Shown here: one piece after another, positions 1 to 8,629 of the stretch
Layout: every line of letters begins with the position of its first letter
How positions within the stretch are numbered: position 1 is the stretch's first letter
Source: Pseudanabaena sp. BC1403
GTDB taxonomy: Bacteria; Cyanobacteriota; Cyanobacteriia; Pseudanabaenales; Pseudanabaenaceae
NCBI RefSeq assembly: GCF_002914585.1
Contig: NZ_PDDM01000022.1
Coordinates: 1-64,000 of the forward strand
Reading direction: 5' to 3'
DNA length: 64,000 bases
Notes under the pieces: generated by a model
Databases searched by the model: none
Told to the model about the DNA's origin: nothing
Seen by the model: the letters and a program-made list of their open reading frames with translations, nothing else
Made by a program: the position numbers and the translations under genes

Positions 1-172
1 CTCCCTTTCAGGTCGGGCTCGCTTCGCTTTCGCTCGTCGCTCCCTTCAGCGCTTTACTAAGGTAGCAAGCTTATAAAGGTTTGTCAAGCGTTTTTTAAAG
101 GGAGTTTTTGGATAGATTTAACTTAGCTCGTCTATTCCTTACGATAGAAGGATTGCAGACTCTAAAAAAGTT

Positions 173-691
173 TTAGGATTTAGGCAACGCCGCTTCGATT
201 GACTTGGTTACGAGGGCTTGTACAGCCTCTACGCCTTCCCAGCCTCTGATTTCGGTTACTTTTTTCTCAAGATTTTTGTAAGAACGGAAGAATTCGGCAA
301 TTTCTTCGAGTCGGTGGGGATGAATATCGGCAAGAGTTTTGACATTTGCATAGCGGGGATCTTTGTCAGGCACACAAAGGATTTTTTCGTCGCGATCGCC
401 ACCATCGATCATGATTAGCATCCCAATAGGGCGGGCAGGGATGACACATCCAGGGAATGTGGGTTGATCCATGATCACCATGCCATCAAGAGGGTCACCA
501 TCGTCGGCAAGGGTGTTGGGTACAAAACCATAGTCATAGGGATATTGGACTGAAGAGTAAAGGACGCGATCAAGAGCAAAGGCGTTGAGGTCTTTGTCAA
601 ATTCATATTTATTTTTGCTGCCCGCAGGAATTTCGATTAGGACATTGAGGATGCCTGCTTTTGGTTGTGGGGGAATGCGTGATAAGTCCAT
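173..691 (-). CDS. ppa: Inorganic pyrophosphatase
   Basis: Soluble family I inorganic pyrophosphatase, 172 aa, the usual bacterial length. It hydrolyses PPi from biosynthetic reactions in the cytoplasm. The sequence shows the substrate/metal motif [10 protein letters not shown] (about residues 51-60) followed by the family signature DGDPLDGMV (about 64-72), and a C-terminal region with KNLEKK typical of the family. The ATG at 691 is preceded (reading the minus strand) by an AAGGAG-like RBS. It stands alone, with a long repeat-rich gap on its upstream side. The product assignment is secure. Confidence 0.97.
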
Positions 692-956
692 TAGTTACTC
701 CTTTGTTTAGTTTTCGATCTGAATATTTTGTTGTTGTCTGTACAGATGCTAATCGCGTAGGTGGATCGCAGGCTGCCTAGAAAAAGTATAGCGATCGCAA
801 GTACCGTTAAGACATAAAAACTAGAAAGGAATGGCAACACTTATGTATGTGTAAGCATTCCTTTCTACATATCTATAGCTCTATAGCAATCCTCCCATCA
901 AACCGAACAATCAGGTGTTGTTTATGATGTGCGGCTTTGTGCAACGAAAAACAAGG

Positions 957-1008
957 AAATAGTTTATGAAAGTGTGCCCCAAATGGGGCACACTTTCATA
1001 AACTATTT
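957..1008. repeat. 52-bp perfect inverted repeat (hairpin)
   Basis: Arms begin AAATAGTTTATGAAAGTG and meet at CCCCA/TGGGG, a perfect foldback of about 26 bp per arm. It lies between divergently transcribed genes, so a simple terminator role is unlikely; it belongs to the large set of intergenic foldbacks in this genome. Confidence 0.85.
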
Positions 1009-1057
1009 AGGATGAATATAACTGGGTTACAGCTTTATGTGAGAGACAAAAGTGATA

Positions 1058-1108
1058 CAAAGAATTTTGAAAAGTGTTGCAATGCAACGCTTTTCAAAAT
1101 TCTTTGTT
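1058..1108. repeat. 51-bp inverted repeat (hairpin)
   Basis: ACAAAGAATTTTGAAAAG pairs with CTTTTCAAAATTCTTTGT around a GTTGCAATGCAAC centre, with one G:T mismatch. It sits about 90 bp upstream of the glutamate racemase start. Confidence 0.85.
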
Positions 1109-1196
1109 TATTGCCTTTAAGGTTAATTAGTTAAGCTGATATTCACGTTAAGAAAAGTATGCTTTACTGTGATGCATGTGAAGTGTGAGGATGTGC

Positions 1197-2027
1197 ATGG
1201 TTTTGCAGCAAGAAGCTCGGTTCCCTATTGGTGTGTTTGATAGCGGGGTTGGGGGACTTACGGTTTTACAAGAAGTTCATCGCCAATTACCTAATGAGTC
1301 TGTGGTTTATTTCGGTGATACAGCAAGATTGCCATACGGAAAGCGATCGGCTTCAGAAATCATTGAGTATGTATATGAGATTTTGCACTGGATGCAGTCT
1401 AAGCAAGTCAAGATGGCAATCATGGCTTGTAATACTAGTTCGGCATTGGCACTAGATATAGTACGAAAAGATTTTGATTTACCAATTTTGGGTTTGATTT
1501 TGCCTGGGGCGCGAGCAGCTGTGGGCAAAGGAAAAAGGATTGGAGTAATTGCCACAACCGCGACTGTCAAGAGTGAAGCCTATGTAAGGGCGATTTGTGA
1601 GAGCGATCCTCAAGCACAAGTTTTTCAAGTAGATTGCCCTGAGTTTGTACCTTTGATTGAGTCTGATCGCATTCATGATCCCTATACGATGCAAGTAGCA
1701 GGGGAATATTTACAGCCGCTTATCGAAGCAAATATTGATACTTTGGTTTTGGGATGCACGCATTACCCCCACTTGTCAGGGGTTTTACGTCAAATTTTGC
1801 CGTCCCATGTGGCTCTGGTAAATCCTGCTTCTTATGTGGTAAGGGCGGCAGGGCAGGAATTAGATTTGATGGGTTTGAAATGTTTAGATAATCGTAGCGA
1901 TCGCGCTCAAACCAGATTTTTTGTGAGCGGTGAACCAGAGCGGTTTGCTCAAGTTTCTCGCCGCTGGTTAGGAAAGTTACCTTCGGTGGAAAAAGTTTCA
2001 CTATCTCCTGTAGAATTGCTGTCTTAA
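1197..2027 (+). CDS. murI: Glutamate racemase
   Basis: Interconverts L- and D-glutamate for peptidoglycan precursors. Visible are the N-terminal FDSGVGGLTVL motif, the first catalytic cysteine in MACNTSSA and the second in LGCTHYP, as in the Asp/Glu racemase superfamily. The frame opens with GTG at 1185 and has ATG codons at 1191 and 1197; I chose 1197 because GAGG lies 6-9 nt upstream and the protein then starts just before the conserved region, but 1185 remains possible. Two cell-wall amidase genes follow on the same strand 45 nt downstream, suggesting a cell-wall operon. Confidence 0.95.
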   Translation: MVLQQEARFPIGVFDSGVGGLTVLQEVHRQLPNESVVYFGDTARLPYGKRSASEIIEYVYEILHWMQSKQVKMAIMACNTSSALALDIVRKDFDLPILGLILPGARAAVGKGKRIGVIATTATVKSEAYVRAICESDPQAQVFQVDCPEFVPLIESDRIHDPYTMQVAGEYLQPLIEANIDTLVLGCTHYPHLSGVLRQILPSHVALVNPASYVVRAAGQELDLMGLKCLDNRSDRAQTRFFVSGEPERFAQVSRRWLGKLPSVEKVSLSPVELLS

Positions 2028-2072
2028 AGCTTTAGCTTAGGACGCTCTGGTCAATTTGATGGGAGTAATCTT

Positions 2073-3536
2073 TTGAATCAACTTTACAAACTATATCTAT
2101 CGCTAGTTTTGGGCTTGACTGCTAGTGTATGTCTTAGCGCGCAAGCAGTTAACGCCCAAGTTGAGCTTGATTTGTCATTGCAAGATAGTAGCCTCCAAGC
2201 ACAACTACCATCTTCGATTCAGCAACCGCAGCTACAAAATGTTCAAGTTAGCACTGATGGATTAGCTTTACAGATCAATGGTATTCCCAAGATGAATGCA
2301 TCGCGGGTGGATAATTCTGATCGCATTATTTTAGATTTACAGACAAAAGAAGTTGTGCCATCAATACACAACTCTCTAGTGGCTGTCAATCGCTATGGTG
2401 TCAAACAAATTAGAGTGGCACAGTTTCAAAAGTCTCCAGTGATCGCTCGGTCAGTTTTTGATCTGGATAGTAATAGCCCTACCATTTGGCAAAGTGCTTT
2501 TGATCAAGCTCATGGTTCATTGGTACCTCACCCCATAGGACTATCAGAAACATCTAATAATTCCAGCAATTTACCAGTCACAGGCTTGCCTGTAGCTAAT
2601 AACAATTTACCTACAACAATTGATGGTTTGTCATTTAATGGTTATGGTCAACTGGTAATTCAAGCTAGTCGATCGGTCAGTTATCGTACTAGCCTAGATT
2701 TAGCAAGTAATACTTACAATGTCACAATTCCTTCAACTCGGATTTCATCACAGTTACGTCGCCCGATTTTAGGATCTAATAGTCCGATTGAGCAAATTCG
2801 GCTCAATCAGGTGGGTGATGCGGTGGTTGTAAGTGTAAAAATGATCGCAGGTTGGCAAATTCGCGAAACAGTGAGAACCACTCCACAAGCGATCGCCTTG
2901 CAGTTAGAAAGTATTGGACAAGTCACAGCAAGTAATCCCCAAAATCCCCGATCGCAAATTCAGCCAAATTATAGTAATAATACAGGTCGTCAGTTAGTAG
3001 TGATTGACCCTGGGCATGGGGGGCCGGACGTGGGAGCTACCAGAAATGGAATTTACGAAAAGGATATTGTGCTGGCAATGAGTAAACAGCTTGGCAGAAT
3101 ATTGCAACAGATGGGATATTCTGTGATGTATACGCGCACTGAGGATATTGATCTCGACCTAGAGCCAAGAGTACAGATGGCGGAGAATGCCAGAGCGAGT
3201 GCGTTTGTAAGTATTCATGTCAATTCTTTAGATGCAAGTGCATCTCAGGTAAATGGGGTTGAAACTTATCATGCTCCAAGTGCGTCTCTAGGTAAGAATC
3301 TTGCAGAATTAGTACATGAGCAAATTATTGCTAGTACGGGAGCAACTGACCGTGGTGTGAGGTCAGCTAGATTTCATGTGATTGTCAAAACTTCGATGCC
3401 TGCAATTCTGGTGGAAACTGGATTTATTACAAATCCATCAGAAGCAGCAAGATTGGTCAATAGTTCCTATCAAGAGCGGATGGCAGTTGCGATCGCCAAG
3501 GGTGTCGATCAATTTTTAAAATCTTATCGAAGATAA
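2073..3536 (+). CDS. N-acetylmuramoyl-L-alanine amidase (AMIN + Amidase_3), copy 1
   Basis: Periplasmic zinc amidase that cuts the lactyl bond between MurNAc and the stem peptide during septum splitting (AmiC type). The 487-aa protein has a signal peptide (about residues 1-29, ending VNAQ), AMIN-like peptidoglycan/septum-targeting regions at about 55-150 and 185-285, a low-complexity linker, and a C-terminal Amidase_3 domain (about 308-485) with DPGHGG, EKDIVL, SIHVNSLD and ILVETGF carrying the zinc ligands and catalytic glutamate. The start is TTG with GGGAG nine bases upstream. Copy 2 follows directly, so this is a tandem duplication. Confidence 0.92.
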   Translation: MNQLYKLYLSLVLGLTASVCLSAQAVNAQVELDLSLQDSSLQAQLPSSIQQPQLQNVQVSTDGLALQINGIPKMNASRVDNSDRIILDLQTKEVVPSIHNSLVAVNRYGVKQIRVAQFQKSPVIARSVFDLDSNSPTIWQSAFDQAHGSLVPHPIGLSETSNNSSNLPVTGLPVANNNLPTTIDGLSFNGYGQLVIQASRSVSYRTSLDLASNTYNVTIPSTRISSQLRRPILGSNSPIEQIRLNQVGDAVVVSVKMIAGWQIRETVRTTPQAIALQLESIGQVTASNPQNPRSQIQPNYSNNTGRQLVVIDPGHGGPDVGATRNGIYEKDIVLAMSKQLGRILQQMGYSVMYTRTEDIDLDLEPRVQMAENARASAFVSIHVNSLDASASQVNGVETYHAPSASLGKNLAELVHEQIIASTGATDRGVRSARFHVIVKTSMPAILVETGFITNPSEAARLVNSSYQERMAVAIAKGVDQFLKSYRR

Positions 3537-3602
3537 ATAGTGGGACGATCACTCTAATCTAAGTCAATAATCCTTCAAAAATCAATTCGTTTAGCTCATC
3601 TT

Positions 3603-5099
3603 TTGGATCTTTACACCATTGGGAGAAACATTTTGCGATATCGACAACTAGCAGTCGGAATTTTTATGACCATAGCTACCAGCTATGGAATACCTGTAGT
3701 GGAGCAATTGCAGGCACAGTCGCTAAATACAGCTAATCAATCTGATGCAATAAAGCTAAAGAATATTCGACCTGCTACCAATGGCTTGATGTTGAATATG
3801 AATGCCAATCCACAGATCCGTATACAACGAGAAGATAACCCTGCCCGTCTAATCTTAGATCTGCAAAATACTTCCTTAGCAAAGGAATTACATCAAGCTA
3901 ATGTGCCGATTAATCGGTTTGGAGTCAAGCAGGTTAGAGTAGCCCAATTTCAAAGTAATCCTGAAATCACTAGATTAGTTTTTGACCTAGATAGTAACGA
4001 TCCCAACAGCAAAATTACATGGAAAAGTCAGTACATTGCTGCAACCAATACGCTTTTACTCAGCCCAGAAAATCAAGTTGCTCAAGCAATACCAATTGAG
4101 TCCAATCCCACAAGTCCTAGACCCACGCCAACCAATCCTCCAAGCCCAATATCAAGCCCAGCTGTGATTGAAAGGTTGAGTTTTAGTAGTACTGGACAAT
4201 TGCTAATTTTTGCCAACCAATCATTCACCTATCAAACAAGACTAGATCGTACCTCTGGAATATTTAATATAATTGTTGCCAATGCCAAGATTTCATCTAA
4301 CCTGCAACGCCCCAGTCTCACTGCCAATAGCCCAATTGAAAGAATTCGGCTCTCACAAGTTGGCAACTCTGTCGAGATTGGAATTAAAACCGTCTCAGGG
4401 TGGCTGATACGCGATACCCAACGCCCAAGCAATCAGCAAATCCAATTACAAGTTTCGTTAAATAGTAATTCGCCACTTCCCAATAATCAAAACCCTTTAC
4501 CAAATAATAATCCTTCTATCCCCAATCCACAGAATGTAGGCGATCGCCGTCGAGGCGTAATATTCGTTGATGCGGGGCATGGTGGCAGAGATCCTGGCGC
4601 TGTTGCTAACGGAATCCAAGAAAAAGATGTCGTTTTACCAATCAGCCTGAAACTAGGACAAGCTCTGCAAAGTATGGGCTATACAGTTTATTACACTCGT
4701 ACTAATGATGTGGAAATCGACTTAGAACCCCGTGTTGCGGCTGCTGAAAGAATCAATGCCGATGTATTTGTGAGTGTCCACGCCAATGCCTTAGCTCCTG
4801 GAAATAGTGGCATCAGTGGCGTAGAGACCTATCATTCACGCAACTCGACAGTGGGAAAAGAGCTAGCCAGCTACGTGCATTCGCAAATTATATCGGGGAC
4901 AGGTGCAAGCGATCGCTCTGTTAGAGGCGCAGGTTTTTATGTAATTGCCAAAACTTCCATGCCTGCAATTTTAGTTGAAACTGGCTATGTCACAAATCCA
5001 ACAGAAGCTAGAAATTTAAATAGTCCAGATTATCAAAAACGGATGGCAGATGCGATCGCAAGAGGGATTGATCAGTTTATGCGAGTACGTGGCAGATAA
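3603..5099 (+). CDS. N-acetylmuramoyl-L-alanine amidase (AMIN + Amidase_3), copy 2
   Basis: Tandem paralogue of the preceding gene with the same architecture: signal peptide (about 1-39, ending LQAQ), AMIN-like regions at about 50-140 and 190-290, an Asn/Pro-rich linker (about 293-318), and Amidase_3 with DAGHGG, EKDVVL, SVHANALA and ILVETGY. It is 498 aa long. The TTG start at 3603 has no clear RBS but is needed for a complete signal peptide. Linker and targeting regions have diverged much more than the catalytic domain. In filamentous cyanobacteria such paired AmiC amidases shape septal junctions; that role here is an inference. Confidence 0.9.
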   Translation: MDLYTIGRNILRYRQLAVGIFMTIATSYGIPVVEQLQAQSLNTANQSDAIKLKNIRPATNGLMLNMNANPQIRIQREDNPARLILDLQNTSLAKELHQANVPINRFGVKQVRVAQFQSNPEITRLVFDLDSNDPNSKITWKSQYIAATNTLLLSPENQVAQAIPIESNPTSPRPTPTNPPSPISSPAVIERLSFSSTGQLLIFANQSFTYQTRLDRTSGIFNIIVANAKISSNLQRPSLTANSPIERIRLSQVGNSVEIGIKTVSGWLIRDTQRPSNQQIQLQVSLNSNSPLPNNQNPLPNNNPSIPNPQNVGDRRRGVIFVDAGHGGRDPGAVANGIQEKDVVLPISLKLGQALQSMGYTVYYTRTNDVEIDLEPRVAAAERINADVFVSVHANALAPGNSGISGVETYHSRNSTVGKELASYVHSQIISGTGASDRSVRGAGFYVIAKTSMPAILVETGYVTNPTEARNLNSPDYQKRMADAIARGIDQFMRVRGR

Positions 5100-5100
5100 A

Positions 5101-5135
5101 AATAAGGGCAGCGCATTAGCGCTGCCCTTATTTTA
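5101..5135. terminator. Bidirectional terminator hairpin
   Basis: AATAAGGGCAGCGC pairs with GCGCTGCCCTTATT around ATTA and has a T run on both strands. It lies between the convergent amidase and nucleotidyltransferase genes. Confidence 0.85.
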
Positions 5136-6275
5136 AGATGGAGATTTAGAAAATTCTAAAGGAGACTGAGATTTCTGCTGGTGTCTAGCATCGGTAATTA
5201 ACCAATCTAGAGCGGCAGCTTGCAAGTCAATAGTTGCACCTGTTTTGTCAACACAATAACGACCAAACACCAATTTATCGACTAACCGCACATCTGATAA
5301 GCGTGAATACTCAAAAATTACGCTTCGCTCAACCACAGCACCACTGCAAACATGACAGTTAGGTCCGATCATCGTGGGACCAATGATGGTCGCACCATCT
5401 TCGATTTGTGTCATTCCCCCAATATAAACTGGGCCACGGATATCAACTTTATCCCAGTTCACGGAGACATTTAATCCTGTATAAACTCCTGGCTTAATTT
5501 CATGCCCAGGAATATTCACGTTTTTAATTTTGTCTGAGAGTACATCTTGGATGGCTTGCCAATAGTCAGGAACTTTACCAATATCAACCCATTGAAAATC
5601 CATAGAGATTGCATGGAAAGGCAAATTATCTGCCACCAACTTGGGAAATAAGTCACTACCAAGATCAAACTCTACCCCTGAAGGAACATAGTCGAGGATT
5701 TCTGGCTCAAAGATATAAATCCCTGTATTAATCGTATTGCTAAGAGCAGCTTCAACACTTGGCTTTTCCTGAAACTGCTTAATTCTGCCATCAGAGTCCG
5801 TAACTACAACTCCATAGCTCGATACCTGATCCCTCGGCACAGTCTTTGTAATAATCGTAGCTAGAGATTTTTTCTGACGATGCCAGTTCACCGCATAGGT
5901 GAGATCAAGATCAATTAAAGCATCACCGCAAAGGACAACAAAGGTATCATCAAAAAATGGGGAGAAATCTTGGATTTTTTTGAGCCCGCCAGCCGACCCA
6001 AGTGCACTGCCTTGCAGTTTGCCATCAATGATGGTTCCTTCAAAGGAATATGCCATCTGTACGCCAAACTTTTGACCGTCTCGAAAATAGTTTTCGATCT
6101 CTTCTGACAAGTGGCTAACGTTAACCATGATCCGATCAAAACCGTGCTGTCTGAGTAACTCAACTAGAAACTCCATCACAGGCTTTTGCATGATCGGAAT
6201 CATGGGCTTGGGCATAATATTCGTGATCGGGCGGATTCTAGTACCTTTACCCGCAGCCAAAATCATGGCTTTCAT
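5133..6275 (-). CDS. NDP-sugar pyrophosphorylase (mannose-1-phosphate guanylyltransferase type)
   Basis: Nucleotidyltransferase making an NDP-sugar (GDP-mannose or a relative) for polysaccharide or glycan synthesis. The N-terminal Rossmann domain has MILAAGKGTRIRPIT at residues 4-18, the family's NTP-binding signature, then LCGDALIDLDL for metal binding. Residues about 255-355 form a left-handed beta-helix of hexapeptide repeats (IGGMTQIEDGA, IGPTMIGPNC). The 380-aa length fits bacterial GMPP-like proteins. Substrate cannot be fixed from sequence alone; glucose-1-phosphate thymidylyl- or uridylyltransferase activity is the alternative. Confidence 0.85.
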   Translation of the reverse strand: MKAMILAAGKGTRIRPITNIMPKPMIPIMQKPVMEFLVELLRQHGFDRIMVNVSHLSEEIENYFRDGQKFGVQMAYSFEGTIIDGKLQGSALGSAGGLKKIQDFSPFFDDTFVVLCGDALIDLDLTYAVNWHRQKKSLATIITKTVPRDQVSSYGVVVTDSDGRIKQFQEKPSVEAALSNTINTGIYIFEPEILDYVPSGVEFDLGSDLFPKLVADNLPFHAISMDFQWVDIGKVPDYWQAIQDVLSDKIKNVNIPGHEIKPGVYTGLNVSVNWDKVDIRGPVYIGGMTQIEDGATIIGPTMIGPNCHVCSGAVVERSVIFEYSRLSDVRLVDKLVFGRYCVDKTGATIDLQAAALDWLITDARHQQKSQSPLEFSKSPS

Positions 6276-6478
6276 AAATTACATTCTCCTCATCACTACG
6301 ATTAAATGGTACTTACATATCTCAGTAATTTAGCTACTTAAGATATATCTAAGATTCATAAAAATCCGTCTTATCATACCCCGTAAGCAGTCCTAAAAAG
6401 TTTAGGAAGGACAAACCCGCAAATCCTTTAGGCTGAGATGAGAGTAAATGAATCTTTGTAAGGCTCAGTCAACGCAAT

Positions 6479-7123
6479 TTAAATATCAATACTACGACTG
6501 TTATATAAGCTCATCGCTTTTTCTAGACCATCCGCTAAAATGCTTGTGACTGTAGATTCGGCAAGGTCAAAAATTTCAGGCAAGATTTTATTTTCCTTAG
6601 GCGAAAAACCTCCCAAAACGTGGTTGGTAACATTTTGATTTGCTTTAGATGCGATCGCACTGTCAACATCATCTTTGCCACCGCGCCCAATCCCAAGACG
6701 TAGTCGAGGAAAGTTTTGTGTACCCAGATGCGAAATTATGGATTTCATGCCATTGTGTCCACCTGCCGAGCCTGAGGGTCGCAATCGTAATTTGCCAAGT
6801 GGCAAATCCATGTCGTCATAGATAACCAAGATATTTTCAGGATTTCCCTTAAACCAATCGGCACAGGCTCGCACAGACTGACCTGAGACATTCATATATG
6901 TGGTGGGCTTGAGTAAACGGATTTTACCGCTACTAGCTAATCGAGCCGATAATCTACCTTCGCCAAAAATGCCATAAAACCGCTTTTCTTTGCCGAGGGA
7001 GATACTCCAAGATGTGGCTAACCGATCAACCGCCATAAATCCTATATTGTGACGGGTGCGCTCATATTCCGCCCCAGGGTTACCAAGCCCCACAATTAGA
7101 GAAATAGATTGAGTCTCAAGCAT
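6479..7123 (-). CDS. pth: Peptidyl-tRNA hydrolase
   Basis: Releases tRNA from peptidyl-tRNA dropped by stalled ribosomes. The 214-aa protein has VGLGNPGAEYERTRHNIGF with the conserved Asn and catalytic His, then PTTYMNVSG, IYDDMDLPLGKLRLR and GSAGGHNGMKS, all in Pth order. It overlaps the end of tatA by 8 nt (its ATG includes the tatA stop region), so the two are translationally coupled in one operon. Confidence 0.96.
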   Translation of the reverse strand: MLETQSISLIVGLGNPGAEYERTRHNIGFMAVDRLATSWSISLGKEKRFYGIFGEGRLSARLASSGKIRLLKPTTYMNVSGQSVRACADWFKGNPENILVIYDDMDLPLGKLRLRPSGSAGGHNGMKSIISHLGTQNFPRLRLGIGRGGKDDVDSAIASKANQNVTNHVLGGFSPKENKILPEIFDLAESTVTSILADGLEKAMSLYNSRSIDI

Positions 7124-7406
7124 CCGAGGCAGTTACTACTTCCTTAGTTTCTTCTGAAGATACAGCTACTGGAGTAGCAACTTCGGCGATTGGTTGTACA
7201 GATTTCTCTGCAATGGGTGCAGGTTGCTCTAGGCGATCGGCTTCGCGCTTAAATTCAGATTCAAATTCACGGGAAGCATCTTGAAAGCCTTTAATGGCTT
7301 TACCCATACTGCGACCGATTTCTGGCAACTTTTTTGGACCAAATATCAAGAGTGCCACGAGCATGATCAGAATCATTTCAGGCAAGCCAATACCAAAAAT
7401 ATTCAT
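7116..7406 (-). CDS. tatA: Sec-independent translocase subunit TatA/TatE
   Basis: Forms the pore-like oligomer of the twin-arginine translocon in thylakoid or plasma membrane. From the ATG at 7406 the 96-aa protein has a short periplasmic N-terminus, one membrane helix (about residues 6-22, MILIMLVALLIF), the hinge motif FGPKKLPEIGR, an amphipathic helix (SMGKAIKGFQ) and an acidic, Ala/Val/Glu-rich tail. The frame is open to 7448, but the ATG at 7406 gives the canonical TatA start and has AAGG upstream. It overlaps pth. Confidence 0.93.
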   Translation of the reverse strand: MNIFGIGLPEMILIMLVALLIFGPKKLPEIGRSMGKAIKGFQDASREFESEFKREADRLEQPAPIAEKSVQPIAEVATPVAVSSEETKEVVTASDA

Positions 7407-7442
7407 TGAGAATGACCTTTTTGTAGAAAACGAAACTACTAA

Positions 7443-7553
7443 TACCAAAGCACGAAATGGCTACGCTATTTTGTGCTTTTAAAACCCTTACTGGGTTTGG
7501 TTATCAATCCACAAAAGTGTCGTTACACTTTTGTGGATTGATATAACAAGAAT
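7443..7553. mobile_element. MITE family 1, copy a (111 bp, TAA target duplication)
   Basis: Begins TACCAAAGCACGAAATGG and ends with ATTGATA, flanked by TAA at 7440-7442 and 7554-7556. Inside are three hairpins in the same order as the copies at 37219 and 63191: a stem ending TTTGTGC, AACCCTTACTGGGTTT, and CCACAAAAGTGT/ACACTTTTGTGG. No coding capacity. It lies just upstream of tatA and may contain or displace its promoter. Confidence 0.85.
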
Positions 7554-7583
7554 TGCGGCGATACGAACAATTCTAATTTATGG

Positions 7584-7636
7584 AACCAAGTTTAGGGTTT
7601 TCAGACTCGCAGAGTCTGAAAACCCTAAACTTGGTT
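7584..7636. repeat. 53-bp perfect hairpin
   Basis: AACCAAGTTTAGGGTTTTC and its exact complement form arms of 25 bp around GCA. Together with the hairpin at 7663 it fills the gap between tatA and psbH, both on the minus strand. Confidence 0.85.
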
Positions 7637-7662
7637 TTGGCAATGTAAATTTCGGCTGCAAT

Positions 7663-7695
7663 ACATTAAAGGCACGCTATGCGTGCCTTTAATGT
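7663..7695 (-). terminator. Probable psbH terminator hairpin
   Basis: ACATTAAAGGCACGC pairs with GCGTGCCTTTAATGT around TAT, 22 bp past the psbH stop codon. Confidence 0.65.
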
Positions 7696-7716
7696 ACCGA
7701 TCTGGACAGCTAAATA

Positions 7717-7911
7717 TTAGCCGCCCCAATTGAGGTTGACACCATCAAGGATCAAGGAGGAGTTGTACAACTGGAGGATGATTACCAGAAATACAAGGAA
7801 CAAACCCATGAATACAGCCATGAGAGGTGTAGTTCCCCAACCGCGAGAAACCTTACCGTATTCTGCATTTAGGGGTCTGAGGATATCGCCAAGGCGGGTA
7901 CGTTGTGACAT
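7717..7911 (-). CDS. psbH: Photosystem II reaction centre protein H
   Basis: Small thylakoid subunit of the PSII core, needed for stable assembly and electron transfer at QB. The 64-aa sequence reads as classic cyanobacterial PsbH: N-terminal [17 protein letters not shown], then GWGTTPLMA and one membrane helix (about residues 30-50, [18 protein letters not shown]) and a short lumenal tail ending LNWGG. It is divergent from psbN, as in most cyanobacteria. Confidence 0.98.
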   Translation of the reverse strand: MSQRTRLGDILRPLNAEYGKVSRGWGTTPLMAVFMGLFLVFLVIILQLYNSSLILDGVNLNWGG

Positions 7912-7944
7912 AAATTTGTCTTCTTAAAAGGATTGTTACAAAAT

Positions 7945-7972
7945 AGTATAATTGTAATTAAGAATAACTCAA
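7945..7972 (-). promoter_or_regulatory. Sigma-70-type promoter of psbH
   Basis: On the minus strand TTGAGT (-35) is followed after 16 bp by TATACT (-10), placing the start of transcription about 25-30 nt before the psbH ATG. Read from sequence only. Confidence 0.5.
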
Positions 7973-7988
7973 ATCATTGGTTCAATTC

Positions 7989-8120
7989 ATGGAAAATGCA
8001 ACTTCGATCGCGGTGACTGTCGCCGTATGTGTGATCTGCCTAACTGCTTATGCGATATACGTGTCTTTTGGGCCACCAAACAAGGGATTAGTTGATCAGT
8101 TTGAAGAACACGAAGATTAA
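7989..8120 (+). CDS. psbN: Photosystem II protein N
   Basis: Short gene of 43 codons plus stop. The translation starts MENATSIAVTVAVC, contains one membrane helix (about residues 6-27) and then VSFGPPNKGLVDQFEEHED, which is the conserved PsbN stroma-facing tail. PsbN is a thylakoid assembly/repair factor for the PSII reaction centre, not a stable subunit. It is divergent from psbH with 77 bp between the two start codons, the usual arrangement. Confidence 0.97.
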   Translation: MENATSIAVTVAVCVICLTAYAIYVSFGPPNKGLVDQFEEHED

Positions 8121-8164
8121 ATTATCTAGACATTGCAATACGAGACCTAGCTAGTCGATAACAA

Positions 8165-8590
8165 ATGTTTAACAATTTTCGACTTACTCATGATGTTTTA
8201 GATGTGTCGGCTGTCTATGCGATCGCCGACAATGCTTGCAATGGGGCAGTTGTGTTGATGAGCGGGATGGTACGTAATCAGACTGGAGGAAGAGCAGTTG
8301 ATTATTTAGACTATCAAGCCTATGAGTCCATGTCTTTACAAGTTTTTCAAAATATTAGCGATCGCTGCCATACAAAATTTCCTGATATTACTAAAGTTGT
8401 CATTCATCATCGGCTAGGCAAACTTAAAATTGGGGAAATTAGCGTTTTAGTTGCCGTTGGTTCACCACATCGCGCGGAAGCGTTCGAGGCTTGTCGTTAT
8501 GCGATCGACACTTTAAAAATTGATGCGCCGATCTGGAAAAAAGAATTTTGGCTTGATGGGGTAAGCAGTTGGGTAAATTGCCCCGTATAG
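8165..8590 (+). CDS. moaE: Molybdopterin synthase catalytic subunit MoaE
   Basis: Transfers sulfur from thiocarboxylated MoaD to precursor Z to form molybdopterin. The 141-aa protein shows GAVVLMSGMVRNQTGGRAV (N-terminal MoaE block), LGKLKIGEISVLVAVGSPHR and IDTLKIDAPIWKKEFW, which carries the catalytic lysines. No moaD or other moa gene is visible nearby. It precedes the DNA glycosylase gene by 39 nt on the same strand. Confidence 0.95.
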   Translation: MFNNFRLTHDVLDVSAVYAIADNACNGAVVLMSGMVRNQTGGRAVDYLDYQAYESMSLQVFQNISDRCHTKFPDITKVVIHHRLGKLKIGEISVLVAVGSPHRAEAFEACRYAIDTLKIDAPIWKKEFWLDGVSSWVNCPV

Positions 8591-8629
8591 CAAAAAGTCG
8601 CTTTGCGTCTTTTTGGTTTGGAGTTTTTG

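Larger units (their letters stand above)
692..1184. other. Intergenic region with two long hairpins
   Basis: No gene seen in about 490 bp between the divergent ppa and murI genes. It holds two large perfect or near-perfect foldbacks (957-1008 and 1058-1108), so it probably carries both promoters plus mobile or REP-like hairpins. No convincing sigma-70 promoter was picked. Confidence 0.6.

Noticed and set aside
1-172. CT-rich stretch with repeated GCTTCGC/GCTCG words at the window start
   Set aside because: No frame, RNA fold or recognised repeat could be supported; it may belong to something beyond the window edge.
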